Positions 1-12,499 of a stretch of 64,000 bases of DNA are shown here, one piece after another. This stretch comes from Straminergon stramineum. Its lineage: Eukaryota > Streptophyta > Bryopsida > Hypnales > Calliergonaceae. The notes beneath the pieces are model-generated. The model worked only from the letters and a program-made list of their open reading frames with translations. It made no database searches and was not told where the DNA came from. The stretch is from NCBI GenBank assembly GCA_963920665.1, contig OY987271.1, positions 20,339,350 to 20,403,349 of the forward strand, in the 5' to 3' direction. The position numbers and the translations under genes were made by a program. Position 1 is the first letter of the stretch. Every line of letters starts with the position of its first letter.

Positions 1-1140
1 CAGCATAATTTCAAGAGCCGGTTCTGCGAATGAAATAACCCGTAGAATTTCTCAATAGAGGGAGATACTCGATGATTCTTCCAACAATCGAGGAGGCAGA
101 CAGAAGTCACAGATCCACTGGCATGGCAGAATCCCGCACCATTTTGTTTCCATCAACTCTTCCGAAGAGAAGCCTGAGTCTAAACGACGTTCAACTCCGT
201 TCTTCGCATGCTCCTGTTCCTGGGAAGGTGAACCTGAGCACGGCGGATTGTACAATTCACCCGTAGAAACATAATATACCGCCCCTACATACCACCGTCC
301 CTCAATACGACCGGTGCAAGCAAGGCGGAAAGCCCCATGTACCTGTAGGTTCACCAACCTCCTCCCCTTTCGCACTCCAATCGCAACCCAATACGTTTCC
401 TTCACACTTCGATTGCCACAACAACGACGAAGAATCTCTCGAAACCCCAAGTCCACTGAAGGGGGTTCCACGTTCCGATGAAAACCGAAAACCGGGACAA
501 CCGAGCACCAGTAGAGTAGCCACACCAGAGACACAACAGTACCTTACCTACAAGAGAATTCTGCGCTCCAGTGAGCACAAAGCTCCGTTGCCATCATCAT
601 GACTATTACTACACACGTCGCCACAGGGTCACAACAGAGTTGCAAGAAAGTCGTGACAGCCGGCGCAAGAAAACAAACATTACCGCAGATTTGGAACCAC
701 GATTGTGAGCAGCGTCCCAGCATCCCAGCCTCCCCAGACCAACCCGTCCCTCACACGGGTCCCGATGATCTCATCACCGTGCTTGACTCGATCTCAGCGA
801 AGGAGGAATCGAAGGACTGGAATCGAATCAGGCTCCGAGCACGATGATCCCGCCCTGGGATGGTACCAGGCCCGGTCGTCCGGCGCACAAACCTCTTCCA
901 AACGCGCCCATAGGCCTGGTAGAATATGCAGGTATGTTGAATGTACTACTGTCAGTACTTTGTGCTCGGGGGAAAAGGAGCAAGGAATATGCAGGTATAT
1001 CCACCGGTACCAGGATCACATGAGTGCGAGTATTATATGCATCGTCAGAGGCTCCCGTGAATATCCTGGAAGATTTCTCTGCACCTGTTCCTGGGCTGCA
1101 ACCATGATTGGCACTCGCTCCTCTCCTCTCTATTAGTCCA
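1..1140. other. GC-balanced island, no confident gene
   Basis: Composition here is clearly higher in GC than in the following kilobases and no copy was noticed elsewhere in the window. A 160-codon open frame lies on the minus strand (534-52), but it has no ATG at its start and no recognisable motif. A plus-strand ATG frame at 599-847 overlaps another at 705-1136. A direct repeat GAATATGCAGGTAT occurs near 922 and 986. This may be part of a gene that extends left of the window, or a promoter region. Confidence 0.3.
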
Positions 1141-1900
1141 TACCACCAACCAATTTATTCATTATTTTTAATTAATTTAATTCTTCCGTCCCTGACGAGA
1201 ATTTTCTGTTGGCAGCAGTCAGTTGAGTGACTGGAGTCCCATGATCTAACTTAAAGAGACTCTCAGAATGTGACTGTTCGAAACGTTTCTGTACTCGTCA
1301 GATTTGGGTTCGAATACGCTGCCAGTTTTGTAGTACTCAGGAAAATTTTGGACTTCGTTTGGGATATGCCTGTGGATCATACTCCTTGAGGCTTACAGAT
1401 TCTCGGATATTCTATGACGATTCCGTAAAGGTTCATGGATCATGGCTTACCACCAAAGGATCTCTGAATCCGGAGAAGGATACACTGATCGTCGCTATTA
1501 TTGGGTCCAGCTTCCCAGGATGTACTGATGTAGACCCGTCTGGTTGTGATGACTTGTGAGTTTTGAATCGAACAGGAAGTTGCGGAGTAAAGTGCAATGA
1601 TCTAATCTGAAACGCTAATCATAAAGGGAGCTGTCAGTAATTATATTATGTCAAAATTTGCTGGCATGGGTTAAAATACGAATGTATTTAGACTCGCTCT
1701 CTTGACGCACCAGTGTACTCGGCTAATTTACTCGCCAATGTCGACACAGCTCAGACTACGACAATTAGAATAAGAAGCACATCACACAAGGACAGTCAAC
1801 CTTACAACTCGGTAACGAAGAATTCTCAGTGAACACGACGAATCGGAGAATGAAAATTTATTGTGTGCACACTAAGATAACTATGGGCTCCACAAGTGTC
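1141..1900. other. Non-coding stretch, nothing recognised
   Basis: The sequence becomes AT-rich. A T-loop-like GGTTCGAAT near 1310 has no tRNA arms around it. No gene, repeat or element was recognised. Confidence 0.4.
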
Positions 1901-1904
1901 TTAA

Positions 1905-2824
1905 CCCCTAAAGTCCCAAGGCCATTTTTTTGTCATAAAACACTCAAAACTACCATTCCTGTTGTGTTTGCACAAAAAAATAGAAAAATGTTTTTCTTAG
2001 AATTTAACCGTAGGATCTTGTACTTGACTTGTCAGAGATAATGTGGTAAAAACTTTATGAAGTTTGACCTTACAAATTGGAAGATATTAGCATTGAAAGT
2101 TGGAAAATAATTTTTTTAAGAATTGTCTTGCAATTTCAGATGACTTTGACCGCCATTTATGGAATTTTTTTGCACTACACACTTTGAATTTTAAAACTTT
2201 TATGTTGAAGAATTGAATCAAAAGTTTAGAAAAAAAGTAAATTTTAACTCACTTGATTTTCTTTCTTTAAAAAATTATAAAAGATAAGAAGGTTCAAGAT
2301 TGAACAAAAAAAACTAAATTGTTCATAGCTCTGAAATGGAATTGAAACACAATAATCTCAATGGTGATATTGTTCTAGAAAGCATACTTAACCCAGTCAA
2401 ACAATTTTTTGTGAAAAATTGTGAAAATTGCATTAAAAAATGAATCTTGTATGGTATTTTTTGAAGATGCTTAGATTGCCCAAAATACAAGATTGTCCAT
2501 TACTTTCTCATCATTGGTCCAAATAGAATGAATCAAAACTTCACATGTAGACAAAAATACAATATTTTAGGGGGGGGAGGATTTTTAATTTTATTTTGAC
2601 TTTTTGTGATTTTTTTGGTGTTATCTGCTAACCTCCATTTTTAGCTTATTGTGCCGTAACTTCTACTCATGGGCATCAATTGAAATGAAAATTATATTCC
2701 TAGAAAGCTTATATATTTTTCTAGCTTCTCAAAAAGTTTTAAAAAATTAAAATGAATATTGAGACCATATGAGCCTACCCAAAGTCACATTTTGGCCCCT
2801 GTAGGGCCAATGGGACTATAGGGA
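1905..2824. mobile_element. TTAA-flanked TIR element, family A, copy 1
   Basis: Flanked exactly by TTAA at 1901-1904 and 2825-2828. Left end CCCCTAAAGTCCC and inverted right end TCCCTATAGTCCC form the terminal inverted repeat. The left half aligns with the reverse complement of the element at 4628-5459, sharing blocks such as CAGATGACTTTGAC and AAACTAAATTGTT. No transposase frame is present. It is read as a non-autonomous DNA transposon with piggyBac-like target preference. Confidence 0.7.
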
Positions 2825-2828
2825 TTAA

Positions 2829-3369
2829 GTCAACTATGATGTATGTGACCTTTAGTTACCAAACTTTTGTATTTCAAATAAAAATCTGAATGTGTTGGTT
2901 TTGTGGTGGGAAGTTTGTAAGTGTTTTTGTACAACAATGTCTTTCGAGGTTACATGTTGCCCCAAGGAGAATGGAAACTCGTCTTTGATTGGTCATTTGT
3001 GATGCCCATGCAAGAAAGATTCGCAAATCCAAGTGTGGGCTGCCCTAGAGGACCTCAAATGTCATTTCTAAGGGGATAAATTAACTTAAGCTTCCCTAGG
3101 TGATGTCTTCCTTGGCATCCATACCCTAAATTAGGTTGTTTGTTTTATTTGTTTTGTTTTGTTTTATTTTTTTGTTACGGTGAGATCTCCCGGACCATGC
3201 GTCCCCCAGCCGCTTGCTTGGTACCATCGGAAAGCCCTTGATGAGGAGGGGTGCATGAGCTTTGTTTTGTGGCGTTTTGACCTACGATGTGAAAGTTATT
3301 GAATTTCAAAGTGTTATTTAATCGAAAAATTAGATAATTACTTTAACTTTGCCAATTACTGTGGTAACG
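2829..3369. other. Intergenic, T-rich simple repeat at 3139-3175
   Basis: No gene recognised. A run of TTTTG/TTTTA units lies at about 3139-3175. A GC-rich patch at 3178-3270 shows no open frame of note. Confidence 0.35.
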
Positions 3370-4160
3370 GCACAGTGCACACTACACTGTAGTTCTCTCT
3401 GAAAATTCAAATGGTTGAATCACACAAGGCACAATGCATGTGGGACCCTTACATTGCGTAGCTAATCAACGAAAAGCGAAGCAAATAGTAGCCGATCGAA
3501 TGCCTGGCCACTGTTGGCGCTGACAGTCCAGTCCTGCGGTGTCCAGTGTATGATCAGCCAGCAGTGAGTACTTAGCGTCAGTGAGTGGCGTCACTTGCGA
3601 AGCCGTTGGCAAGGTGCATTCCGGGAGAGATATCCTTTGCGCATGATCCTGTCATGGTTCCACACAACTAGTATCGTACAGTCTGCAAACAGAAGGTTCT
3701 GAATCTAACTTGATCAATGGGGACTGGGGAATGGTATGGTATTTTGTTAACAGAGTTAACGTACAGTAAGTTAGCAGTTCAATTTTGAAGTGGCAAGAAT
3801 GATCGCAAAGAGCCTGTGAGACTAAGAGAGATAAAGCACGCCGTAAAGCAGGACTTACTCAACAAACGGCATGGAAAATGGCGCGCGGGGGGCGGGGACT
3901 GCCGGGGAGGACGGAGCAGTGGAGCATGTTCTCCTTCATCTGGACACGCCTTGGACGGGGGTTTTCCACGTGGTGGTAGGGGCCTGGGATCCACGTCTGC
4001 GACTTGGTGATCTGTATTCAGTGCTTGGGACAATCTCAGTGTTCAGGAAAAAATGGCGGCTAACTTATCAGGGTGATCACCCATTTCCGATCACTTCAGC
4101 AATTCAGCGTATCTGCGGCATGGGGAAAGTTCAGGAAAAAAATCTCCCTGCGTAGAGATA
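3370..4160. other. GC-rich island with an unrecognised 94-codon ATG frame
   Basis: GC content peaks sharply at about 3880-3990. On the plus strand an ATG at 3871 opens 94 codons to 4155; the product begins MENGARGAGTAGEDG and matches no family I know. A minus-strand frame (4033-3779) overlaps it. The sequence was not seen elsewhere in the window. It could be a small gene, an exon, or a gene fragment; there is no supporting motif. Confidence 0.25.
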
Positions 4161-4627
4161 TAGATTTCAGATAGATTTCAGAAGGATTTCATAATTTCCT
4201 AAAATTTTCCCCTTAAAAGCAAAATTCTCATGAATTTTTTTCATGAAGATTCTATTTGTCCCATTCTTGATATGTAGGCAAACCTATTTCCAACCATAGG
4301 ATGGTTCCAAAATCGATGTTAAGCTTCCAATGTACATGTTGTGTTCATATGAGCTTTCAATGTACACCTCTTGGACATTTTTGTTGTCCCCCGGGTCATG
4401 TGGTGCATGAGGTGTCACCTACAATTCATCTAATCATAAATGGAGCAACCTAAACTGCAAGAATGGGAGGTTGATCAGTAATGGGTCATCTCCTTTAGTA
4501 CAAAGTTCGGCGGGGGAATAATTGGGAAAAAACCTGATTGCAACTTAGGAATAAAATCTTGAGCACCGGTTGTCTAGGAATTGTTGATGAGTTCAATGCA
4601 TTGAGGAGATCATATTTACACTTTCAA

Positions 4628-5459
4628 CCCCTAATTCCCTAAAAAGTCCCATTTCCTCCTTGGGGAAGAAAATGGATTTTGGGCAAGCTCCTACAATCTG
4701 AATTTTCATCACAAAATTTTGAAACTTTTTGTAAAGATGGAAAAACTCATTAGCTTTTGGTGCAGTCTTTTTTATTTCAATTAGTGCTTGGGAGCAAAAG
4801 TTATAGTACAAAAAGTCTTTTTTTAGGTGTAGTGGACAATTTTTAAATTAAATTTTTTTTCTCTCATAGATTGTAATTTTATCTAAACAAGAAGCTTGGA
4901 TTCATTCCTTTTGGATTTGTTATTTGAAAGTTATGGATAGTCTTTTTTTTGAGCAATCAAAGCATCTTTTTTTAAATGATAACTAATATGATTCATTTCT
5001 AACAACAATTTTTACAAATTTTCAAAAACAATTGTTTGACAAGGTTTCATTTTCTAGTTAAAACAATCTCACCATTGGGATTTTATCTTGTTTCAATCCC
5101 ATCTTAGAGCTATTAACAATTTAGTTTTTTTTATTAATCTTGAACCTACTTCTACTTAACAATTTTTTAAAGAATGAAAATTAAGTGTGTTTTTTTGGAA
5201 ATTTTTCTCCTAGACTTTCAATTGAATTCTTCAAGACAAATTTTTTTTAATTCAAAGTTTATAGTACAAAAAAATTCCACAAATGGCAGTCAAAGTCATC
5301 TGAAACTGTAGGCCAACATTAAAAAAAATTCCAACTTTGAATGCTAATATTTGCAATTTACACAGTCAAACTTTATGAAAATTTTTTACATGATTTGAGA
5401 CTAGAACATAATTGTTTTTAGTGTTTTTTGACTAAAAAATGGCATTGGGACATTAGGGG
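4628..5459. mobile_element. TTAA-flanked TIR element, family A, copy 2 (inverted)
   Basis: Right flank TTAA at 5460-5463; left flank TCAA (4624-4627), one base off. Ends CCCCTAATTCCC and, inverted, CCCCTAATGTCCC. Its reverse complement aligns over most of its length with 1905-2824, so the two copies form a large inverted pair about 1.8 kb apart. Confidence 0.65.
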
Positions 5460-5463
5460 TTAA

Positions 5464-6240
5464 CCTTGAAAAGAGGGAACTATTATATGACCAAAGAATT
5501 GAACTTCAAATCTTTTCACTCTAGAAATTACCATTTTGTGACTATAATTAAATGAATTTTTTATATTTATTTTCTAGTAATGAAGTCACATGTCTTCTAT
5601 GAATCCTAAAAAAACCATTTTCTTTTTGAAAATTTGAAGTTGCAATGATTTTTGTAAGGGAAAAGTGAAAAAAAATCATATCAAATACAAAAATGGTCGA
5701 AGAAATCAAAGATCATTCCGTAGGAGTATGTAATACTATAGAATATAATGGAGTAAAACAATCTAATTTGTCTATCTTTAATTCAAAAAATCAACAAATT
5801 GTGGTTATAGGTTCGAAGCTCAAATTGAAATAAATGTCCAGTTTTAGAAAAAAAATTGTATTTTCAAATTGGAGTAGAAACTACACTTCGTTAACTTCAA
5901 TTTATTAGTTGAACTCAAATTCAATAATAAGATTTATTTTTATGTCTAAAATTCACATCAAGAGAAAAGAGCTTAAAGTTGCAAAAAATACAACTTCTTG
6001 ATTTAGAAATTTAGCATCTTCCTATATAGAAAACTCAACAATAACATGAAGAGAGAATTCCAATACTATGTTTTGCAAAAGAACCCAAATAAGTCCCCCT
6101 TACAATCCACAAAATGAAAACTAGTTATTTTTTGTCTACCTAAGACCCTACATGTCCTCCAAAGGCCATTTTCAAGCCTCCTATACATTTTTTGAATCCC
6201 CAAATCTATTTTTGAATTTTCTATATTTCTTTTCATTTTT
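5464..6240. repeat. Diverged dispersed repeat B, copy 1
   Basis: Aligns with 33450-33880 and, further on, with 35210-35480: shared blocks include GGTTATAG with its flanks and TTCACATCAAGAG. No terminal repeat or open frame was recognised. Boundaries are approximate. Confidence 0.5.
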
Positions 6241-8815
6241 GTAATAACATGTTTTCTTCTTTTTCTTCAAAATGACTATGAAAATTAAATGGAAAAAAAA
6301 ATCAATTGAATTTCCACTAAAAAGTGGTGGTACATTTAGGGAACTAAAGAGATGTGTTTCAATAGTTAACGTCAAAGTTGTTACTAATAAAAAAACACAA
6401 AATGTATTTAAAAAAAATTCCTTTGTAATAAGAATTTTGCAAGTACATTATTTTTTGGAGGGTATTTTTTTTCTAGTCAGTAAAGAAGAAGAAAATGTGC
6501 AAGCTAGCCTAGACCTTAGCTTTGAGTGAAAAATATGCCATTGGTACAATAAAAAAATTATATTCAATCTCATATGGTATATTGTGTCACTTAGATAACT
6601 AGAGTTATAAATGATACTATTTGTAAATACTTTTACAAATGATAACATCAAAATTTTCTTCTCTATTTTTTATAGTATTTGCAATAAAATAAAACTATAA
6701 ACCTAAAATATTTATAATAGTTGAAAAATATATTGACGTTTACAATAATTAATCCCAAGTGTCACTAAATAATGCTTATAGTGTAGTAAAGTTAGGAGAA
6801 AGTTTGTATTTGGACTTAGATTTGTAAAAGTAGAATTTCTAACTTACCTCAATTTCATCAAAGGAAAGGTTGATTTTTGGAAATTTGAACAATACTTGAG
6901 TGCCAATGAAGCATTTTGAACAAAACATAATCACCTTAAATTCATCATCTTGAATATGGACTTTGTGTTGCCAAGAAAGTTGAGAAACATAGCATCCCAA
7001 CTAATCATCATATAAGATCAACTTATCAGGCTTATAAGGAGTTTTGATTTGCAAGCAATTTTGATAGAATTAAAACACAATGTATTTTTTTAATTCAATT
7101 ATTCATATTAACAAATAAAAACAAAAACTTAGGATGTGTCCTGCTAACTTGAGCATTATCCAATTTCATATTGATCTTTTTTTTATTTCTTATCAAAACG
7201 TTTAGAAATTACGTTTCATCATACACACTTTTTATATATATTATTGAAAATTTTTAAAAATAATCTTAAGTATTTTGTTATAACTCATTTCCAACATGTT
7301 GTCAAAAATGCACAAGTTGTGGAATACATGCATTTTCTTACAAGAAAATTTGAAATACAAATGCATCTTTTGAAATATAGGTGAAAACAACTTGTCTTTT
7401 TAGAGCAAATGGCAAATTCTTTGTAGGGTGAAACAAATCTCAATATTTTGTAAGCTAGGTTCTTGTAGAGTAACAAGTTTATATCCTTATTGCATTTTCC
7501 AAATTTCAATGTACAAAGTTCTTAAAAGTTTATTTATAAAATGGAGTCTTATTTAGGAAAGGGGAGAAAATATAATTTTTTACAATGAAAGGAATAGTGG
7601 GGCTGGAAAAAAATATATTCTTGGAAATTTCTAGTCTTTGGTCTATACAAACAAAATAGTCCTAGAGGAAATAATTTCAAATTTGTATTTTTAGCAATTT
7701 AAAAAATATAAGAATCAATTTGGTGTGATCAAGAATACTAATTTATTAGAATGATTCCTAATTTTTTGACAATGTGACAAATGATATGCTAATAATTTCA
7801 ATTACTCAATTTACAAAATTAATGCATGTATAATTTTTTTTAGTTTTGTTCAATCCAATTTGGTCAATTTTGGCTTTCTACTCCTTCTATTTGAAAGTTT
7901 ATATGAATTTGAGACGGGTTTTGATTTTTGATTTTTTCAAATTAAAAAAATACTACATTTGCCTTAAATTCCAATCCCATTTTTTTTTTGAAGGAAAAAA
8001 AAAAGCATTCATCCCCCAAAGCTTCATTTTTTGGCCTAAAAGTTGATCACCCAAAATTGTTATAATCTAAAAATCCAACAATCAATATTTTCCACAATTA
8101 ATCTATGCATACTAGACAAAGTAGTCTTTACTTTTTGTGTGGTTAAAATTAAAACTTTCAAGCACATCCATGAGCAAAAACAATTCAAATTAGGACGCTT
8201 CAATGAAAATATTCATTGTCAAAAAGTTGTAAAGCCTTGGGGGGATAAAGTTTAGGCACCATCATCTTGCTATCTATGTTTTTTGAACAAACACCAATCC
8301 ATCTAATAAATAGAAAAATTAGTGAATTATTTAAAGTAAAATTTCTAGGATGCTTGCAATGATATGGATATTGAAAGAATCTTAAATGACTTTTAGAATA
8401 ATTACCTTTCAAATGTTTTTGTTTAGAATTGCAAAGGAGTTGTTGTTTGTAATGCAAAGTATTGATAGGAAAGTAAAACCAAACCTTCAAATATGATCAC
8501 TTCCAATGCAAAATTGTTTTTCTTATTGATGCCTATGATCAACTCGCTTCCATGACCAGTGTAGCTTTTATAGTTTTACTTCATGTTTTATTCTAGTTTG
8601 TTGTTCCATTACAAACTTGTTCTCCATAAGAAGGCAACCCTATTACAAGGGCCATTCTCTCTGAGTTCCCTCATTTGTATGAGCGGTGCATTTTTGCTCC
8701 CAAAGTTTCTTGACAAAGAAGTGAAGTGCCAAAATTTTCAATCTTCAATGGGCATCTATGGTAGCACGGAGAGTAGCTCAATCCTAGTAAATAATCATTA
8801 ATATAACTTTTAATT
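6241..8815. other. AT-rich stretch, nothing recognised
   Basis: Very AT-rich, with many short chance frames and homopolymer runs. No gene, terminal repeat or RNA gene was recognised in these 2.6 kb. They are probably old repeat debris. Confidence 0.4.
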
Positions 8816-8819
8816 ACTA

Positions 8820-9460
8820 AGCCAAAAAGAAATTGTTAATGATAATAATATAAACAATCCATGTAATTTGATATTTCTCCAAGAGGTAAAACAAGCCATA
8901 AAAAGTAGTGCTAAATTTTTTGAAGTAATAGTGTCCTATCTTACAACCAATAAAAAACTTAGTGATGACCTACTTTCAAATCACCACTATCAAGCTAAAT
9001 ATAATCTTTGAAAAATGACTAATAATAATTTATTTATTTTATATTTGAGACATACGATTATACGCCTTTTTTCTGCATTGTGATTTTTTCAAAACTTTTG
9101 TTAGAAAATCAAATTATTTTTATTTTTTTAAAGTGTAATACCTACAGAAAGTTATATAATCTAAAATACATATTACAATAATTTGGAATTTTGATCAAAA
9201 ATGAAGATTAGAATGGGAAACAATTGGAATTCAATTTTAAAGAAGGAAATATGAATGATATAGATACAATATTGTGCAAATTGGATTCTAACACCTGGAG
9301 TGTCTGATTGCAATAACTCATTGAAGAGTTGAATTTCTTTGAAGTTTTGAAATTACTTCATTTTATATTTAAATTGAATCTTATAATGGTTACTTTGAAA
9401 GTTATCTTCAAGTTTGACGAAGGTGCATCAACTTTGGAGATGTGGGGACCTTTAAGGCTG
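8820..9460. repeat. Partial copy of the element at 14130-15213
   Basis: From about 9060 it aligns in the same orientation with 14560-15213, sharing blocks such as ATTACAATAATTTGG and TACTTTGAAAGTTAT, and ends in the related GGGGACCTTTAAGG. The left part is missing or too diverged to place. Confidence 0.45.
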
Positions 9461-10032
9461 AAAACAATATTTTTTTAGAATTCTAAAATATACAAATATA
9501 TTCAAATCATCTATTATGAGTATGTTCCACATGAAGATCATTATGGTTAAACACACTGAATGAATAGAAATGATTTTCTATGAGAGATCCATTGGTTAAA
9601 AGTTAAAAGTTAATATTAAAAAAATAGTAATGTTTTCACTATCAATTGTAATCCATTTTTAACAAAAAAAATAGTTAAATATATTCTCTTTGTTCCAAAA
9701 TGATCTTTTAGTTGAACAAAATGTTTAGAATTAAGGTTGAAAATAACAATTTCTCAATCTCTTTCTAAATATTTCAAGGAAATTGTTATCAATTCACTAA
9801 ATCTTCAATAACAAGAATTATCCTTTGGGGGCTACTAGAAGATCATTTGGGGATGGAGGGAATAATTGGAGCCAATCACAACAAGAATAAATTTCCCATA
9901 GAAAAAATAAATTATTGGAGAATATTCGAAAGTGAATGTTTCAAAATTAAATCAAGGAAGATCAATAATACTTTTGGATGCTTGACCATATGGACAATAT
10001 CCAAGATTACACTTATAAATATTTTCTCTTAA

Positions 10033-10595
10033 CCCCTAAGGACCAAGTGTTTGTTCAACACTTCAACGTACCAAAGAAATTTCGGGTAGGATCCTACGAA
10101 GTCATTTTTGGTCGGATGTTCATGAAATTTGGACATGATGTATAACTATGTACCCCCTTTTTGAATTTATTTTTTTATATCGGATTCTTGGATTAAAAGT
10201 TTTGTTGCCCTAAAGTTTGCAGGCACCTTGGGGAGCTTTGGGCAGCATGTGCAAAACTCTTCCTATGATTTTGAAATTTAGCAAGTGTGTAGCTTACATG
10301 ATACAAGATGCAAATGTAAAAAAAATAACCATGTTCAATGTAAGAATCTCATTCTAGAAGGAGTTAAAGTTTGTAGGCCCTGTCGGGCAAGGTTGAAAAA
10401 AAAAAATTTCACCTAACTTCAAACATTATAATCTTTCAATCCGTGTGGTCAAAGTTTCTAAAAAATTTCCACATGTTCCCAAAGAAGTCATGAATTTTGG
10501 ATAAACTATTTTATTTTATTTTATTTTTCCTTGCTGCCCTAAAAAGTGGCAGTTTTTGACAATTTCTGCTTGAAATGTGCCTCAGCCCTTATGGG
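10033..10595. mobile_element. TTAA-flanked TIR element, family C, copy 1
   Basis: Flanked by TTAA at 10029-10032 and 10596-10599. Ends CCCCTAAGGACC and, inverted, CCCATAAGGGCTG. Aligns end to end with 49251-49818; shared blocks include CCTGTCGGGCAAGG or its near match, CATTATAATCTTTCAATCCG and GCCCTAAAAAGTGGCAG. 563 bp, non-coding. Confidence 0.75.
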
Positions 10596-10986
10596 TTAAT
10601 GTGACTTCCCAAAATTTGAAGAAGCTGTATCACCCTTTTTATTGAATAAATGCATATTTTTACTATAGTAGAAGTTTTTTCGATCTTTTAAAATGAAATT
10701 GAGGACATGTATAATCAAATTTGTTAAGAATTCATGCACTGTCTAATCAAGGATTATTTCTATAGAGGTAAAATCATGAACCATATAATATGAAATTAAT
10801 TTATATGGTGAGTGACTAATTATGATTTCGGGTATTGATATTGTTTGAATTACTGCAAGATTTCAGTTGGACTTAGTTTCTTAGGAAGATTTCATTAGAA
10901 AGATTATTTCCATGTTTTTAAAATAAATGAAATCTGTTTGATTGGTGCCGGGACTTGCATTTCAGAGTTTTGTATACAGAGATGAA

Positions 10987-11450
10987 AGGGGGGCTATGTG
11001 AGGCTGTCTTTTGAGTGGATAGTGAGGATAGGTATCCACCCACAAGACAGTGGGATTGGTTTTTTTGAAATTTTATTACCCCTCCTACCAATTTGTTTTG
11101 AAAAAGCTACTCCTACGCTTACTTATATTTTTGATGAGTAGTTTATTTGGCAAACAATATGGGTTATATCAACATATTCAATATGTATACAGTATACATT
11201 ATATATCCAGTACGTAATCAGTGTGTAATTAGTATTCAATACCCGTTTTCATATTTGTTTATTGTATCCGTATCTATATACATAATATATACATATGATA
11301 TCATAATATTCGTATCAGGATCAATGGTAGGGAAGGGGGGTGTTTTTATTTTTTTTCAAAAATAATCAATGGCTAATAATTTTTGGGGGGAGGGCTTATT
11401 AATTGAGTAGGAAGTGGTCTGTCTTTTGAGTGGATAGGGGGGCTATGTAC
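10987..11450. repeat. Inverted-repeat cluster with three TATCCAC-type motifs
   Basis: CTGTCTTTTGAGTGGATA occurs at 11004-11021, again at 11419-11436, and inverted as TATCCACCCACAAGACAG at 11033-11050, so the left pair can form an 18-bp hairpin. GGGGGGCTATGT stands beside both direct copies, on opposite sides. Internal inverted similarity is also visible (11060-11100 against 11328-11370). Possibly a rearranged small transposon. Confidence 0.45.
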
Positions 11451-11514
11451 CTGCACTTCATTTAATATGAAAGTTTGCAATTTCATGCAGTAAATAATTG
11501 TCATGTTTGAAACA

Positions 11515-12046
11515 CAAAACTATTATAAAGTGCAATTTGGAAGCATATTTTGGAATTGATCAACAAATAAAAGTTGTAGATTATAATTTGTAGATTCCAT
11601 TTGTACGGTTAGATTCACCAATGCTATCACCAATATTTTTTTAATAAATTTTGAAAGAGAAATTCCAAAATTCCTTCAAAATTCGATTACAAGCAAAATA
11701 TTCTCAATTTTTGAGTAAAATTTGTTGGAATGGATTTGAAATGAGGTTCTCTTGACATGGTCACTTTTAAAAAAAAATTGTTCTTAGACTCTATGACTTC
11801 ATTTGGGCAAATCTAGTTTTGAACTAAACTCAATGCAATCTGACCACTTCATAATCCTTGCACATTTGTAATTTTAGAAAAATATATGTACTCTAGTAAC
11901 ACCAAATCCAACCCTTAGATAGGAAAACAATTGGATAAAGTATTTGGCCACAAATTAGAATAACTTTCATCCAACCATCGAGGAGGATGAAACTTGAGTT
12001 TCAATTTGTTCATCCTCCAAAAAATGGATGTTGGAGAGCTTAGGGC
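11515..12046. mobile_element. Family D element, copy 1 (right end TTAA-flanked)
   Basis: Aligns with 55650-56179, sharing CACCAATGCTATCACCAATA and TTCTCTTGACATGGT. The right end is followed by TTAA at 12047-12050; the left end is diverged and its limit is uncertain. Confidence 0.5.
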
Positions 12047-12499
12047 TTAAGTGGAACAAATTGTAGTTAAGGTAGTTTGCTCTAAAAGCAACCATATTCT
12101 AGAAGTGAACATGACAAAGAGGCACATTTTTCTTTCTTCAATGTACCAACAATTTACACTTCAAGAGGTGGTTGCTTTTAGTGACTATTGTGTTTGAACT
12201 TCAAAAATTATGAAATGACTTGGATTAGATGTCAATTCCTTTCTTCTTCTTGCAAAAAAAATTAATGAAAATTGTGTCAAGGAGTTCAGCTTCCTAGGAA
12301 AGGCTAACTCTCAATGTTTTAAGAGCAGACTACTTTATTTCTCCCTCTTTGTCATGTTTGGCATCATTTAAGATAGGAGCACTTGAGAGCACTGCAATTT
12401 GTTTTCTTCACCACATATAGATTTACCCAAAAACATCACAACTCTTAAAAGCAACCAATGGGAATGGAAGCATTTTTGTGCTTCAAAGGTGGTTGTTAA

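Noticed and set aside
52..534. 160-codon minus-strand frame
   Set aside because: It opens with GTG and not ATG, an in-frame stop lies just upstream, and no domain is recognisable. Kept only as part of a GC-balanced island.
1300..1325. tRNA-like T-loop sequence GGTTCGAAT
   Set aside because: No acceptor, D or anticodon arm could be built around it.
1901..1915. Resemblance of element ends (CCCTAAA) to the plant telomere repeat
   Set aside because: Only a single unit is present at each end, always in the context of a longer TIR; no tandem telomeric array exists in the window.
3139..3175. Possible CRISPR-like or other spaced repeat array
   Set aside because: It is a plain T/G/A simple repeat; no spaced identical repeats occur anywhere in the window.
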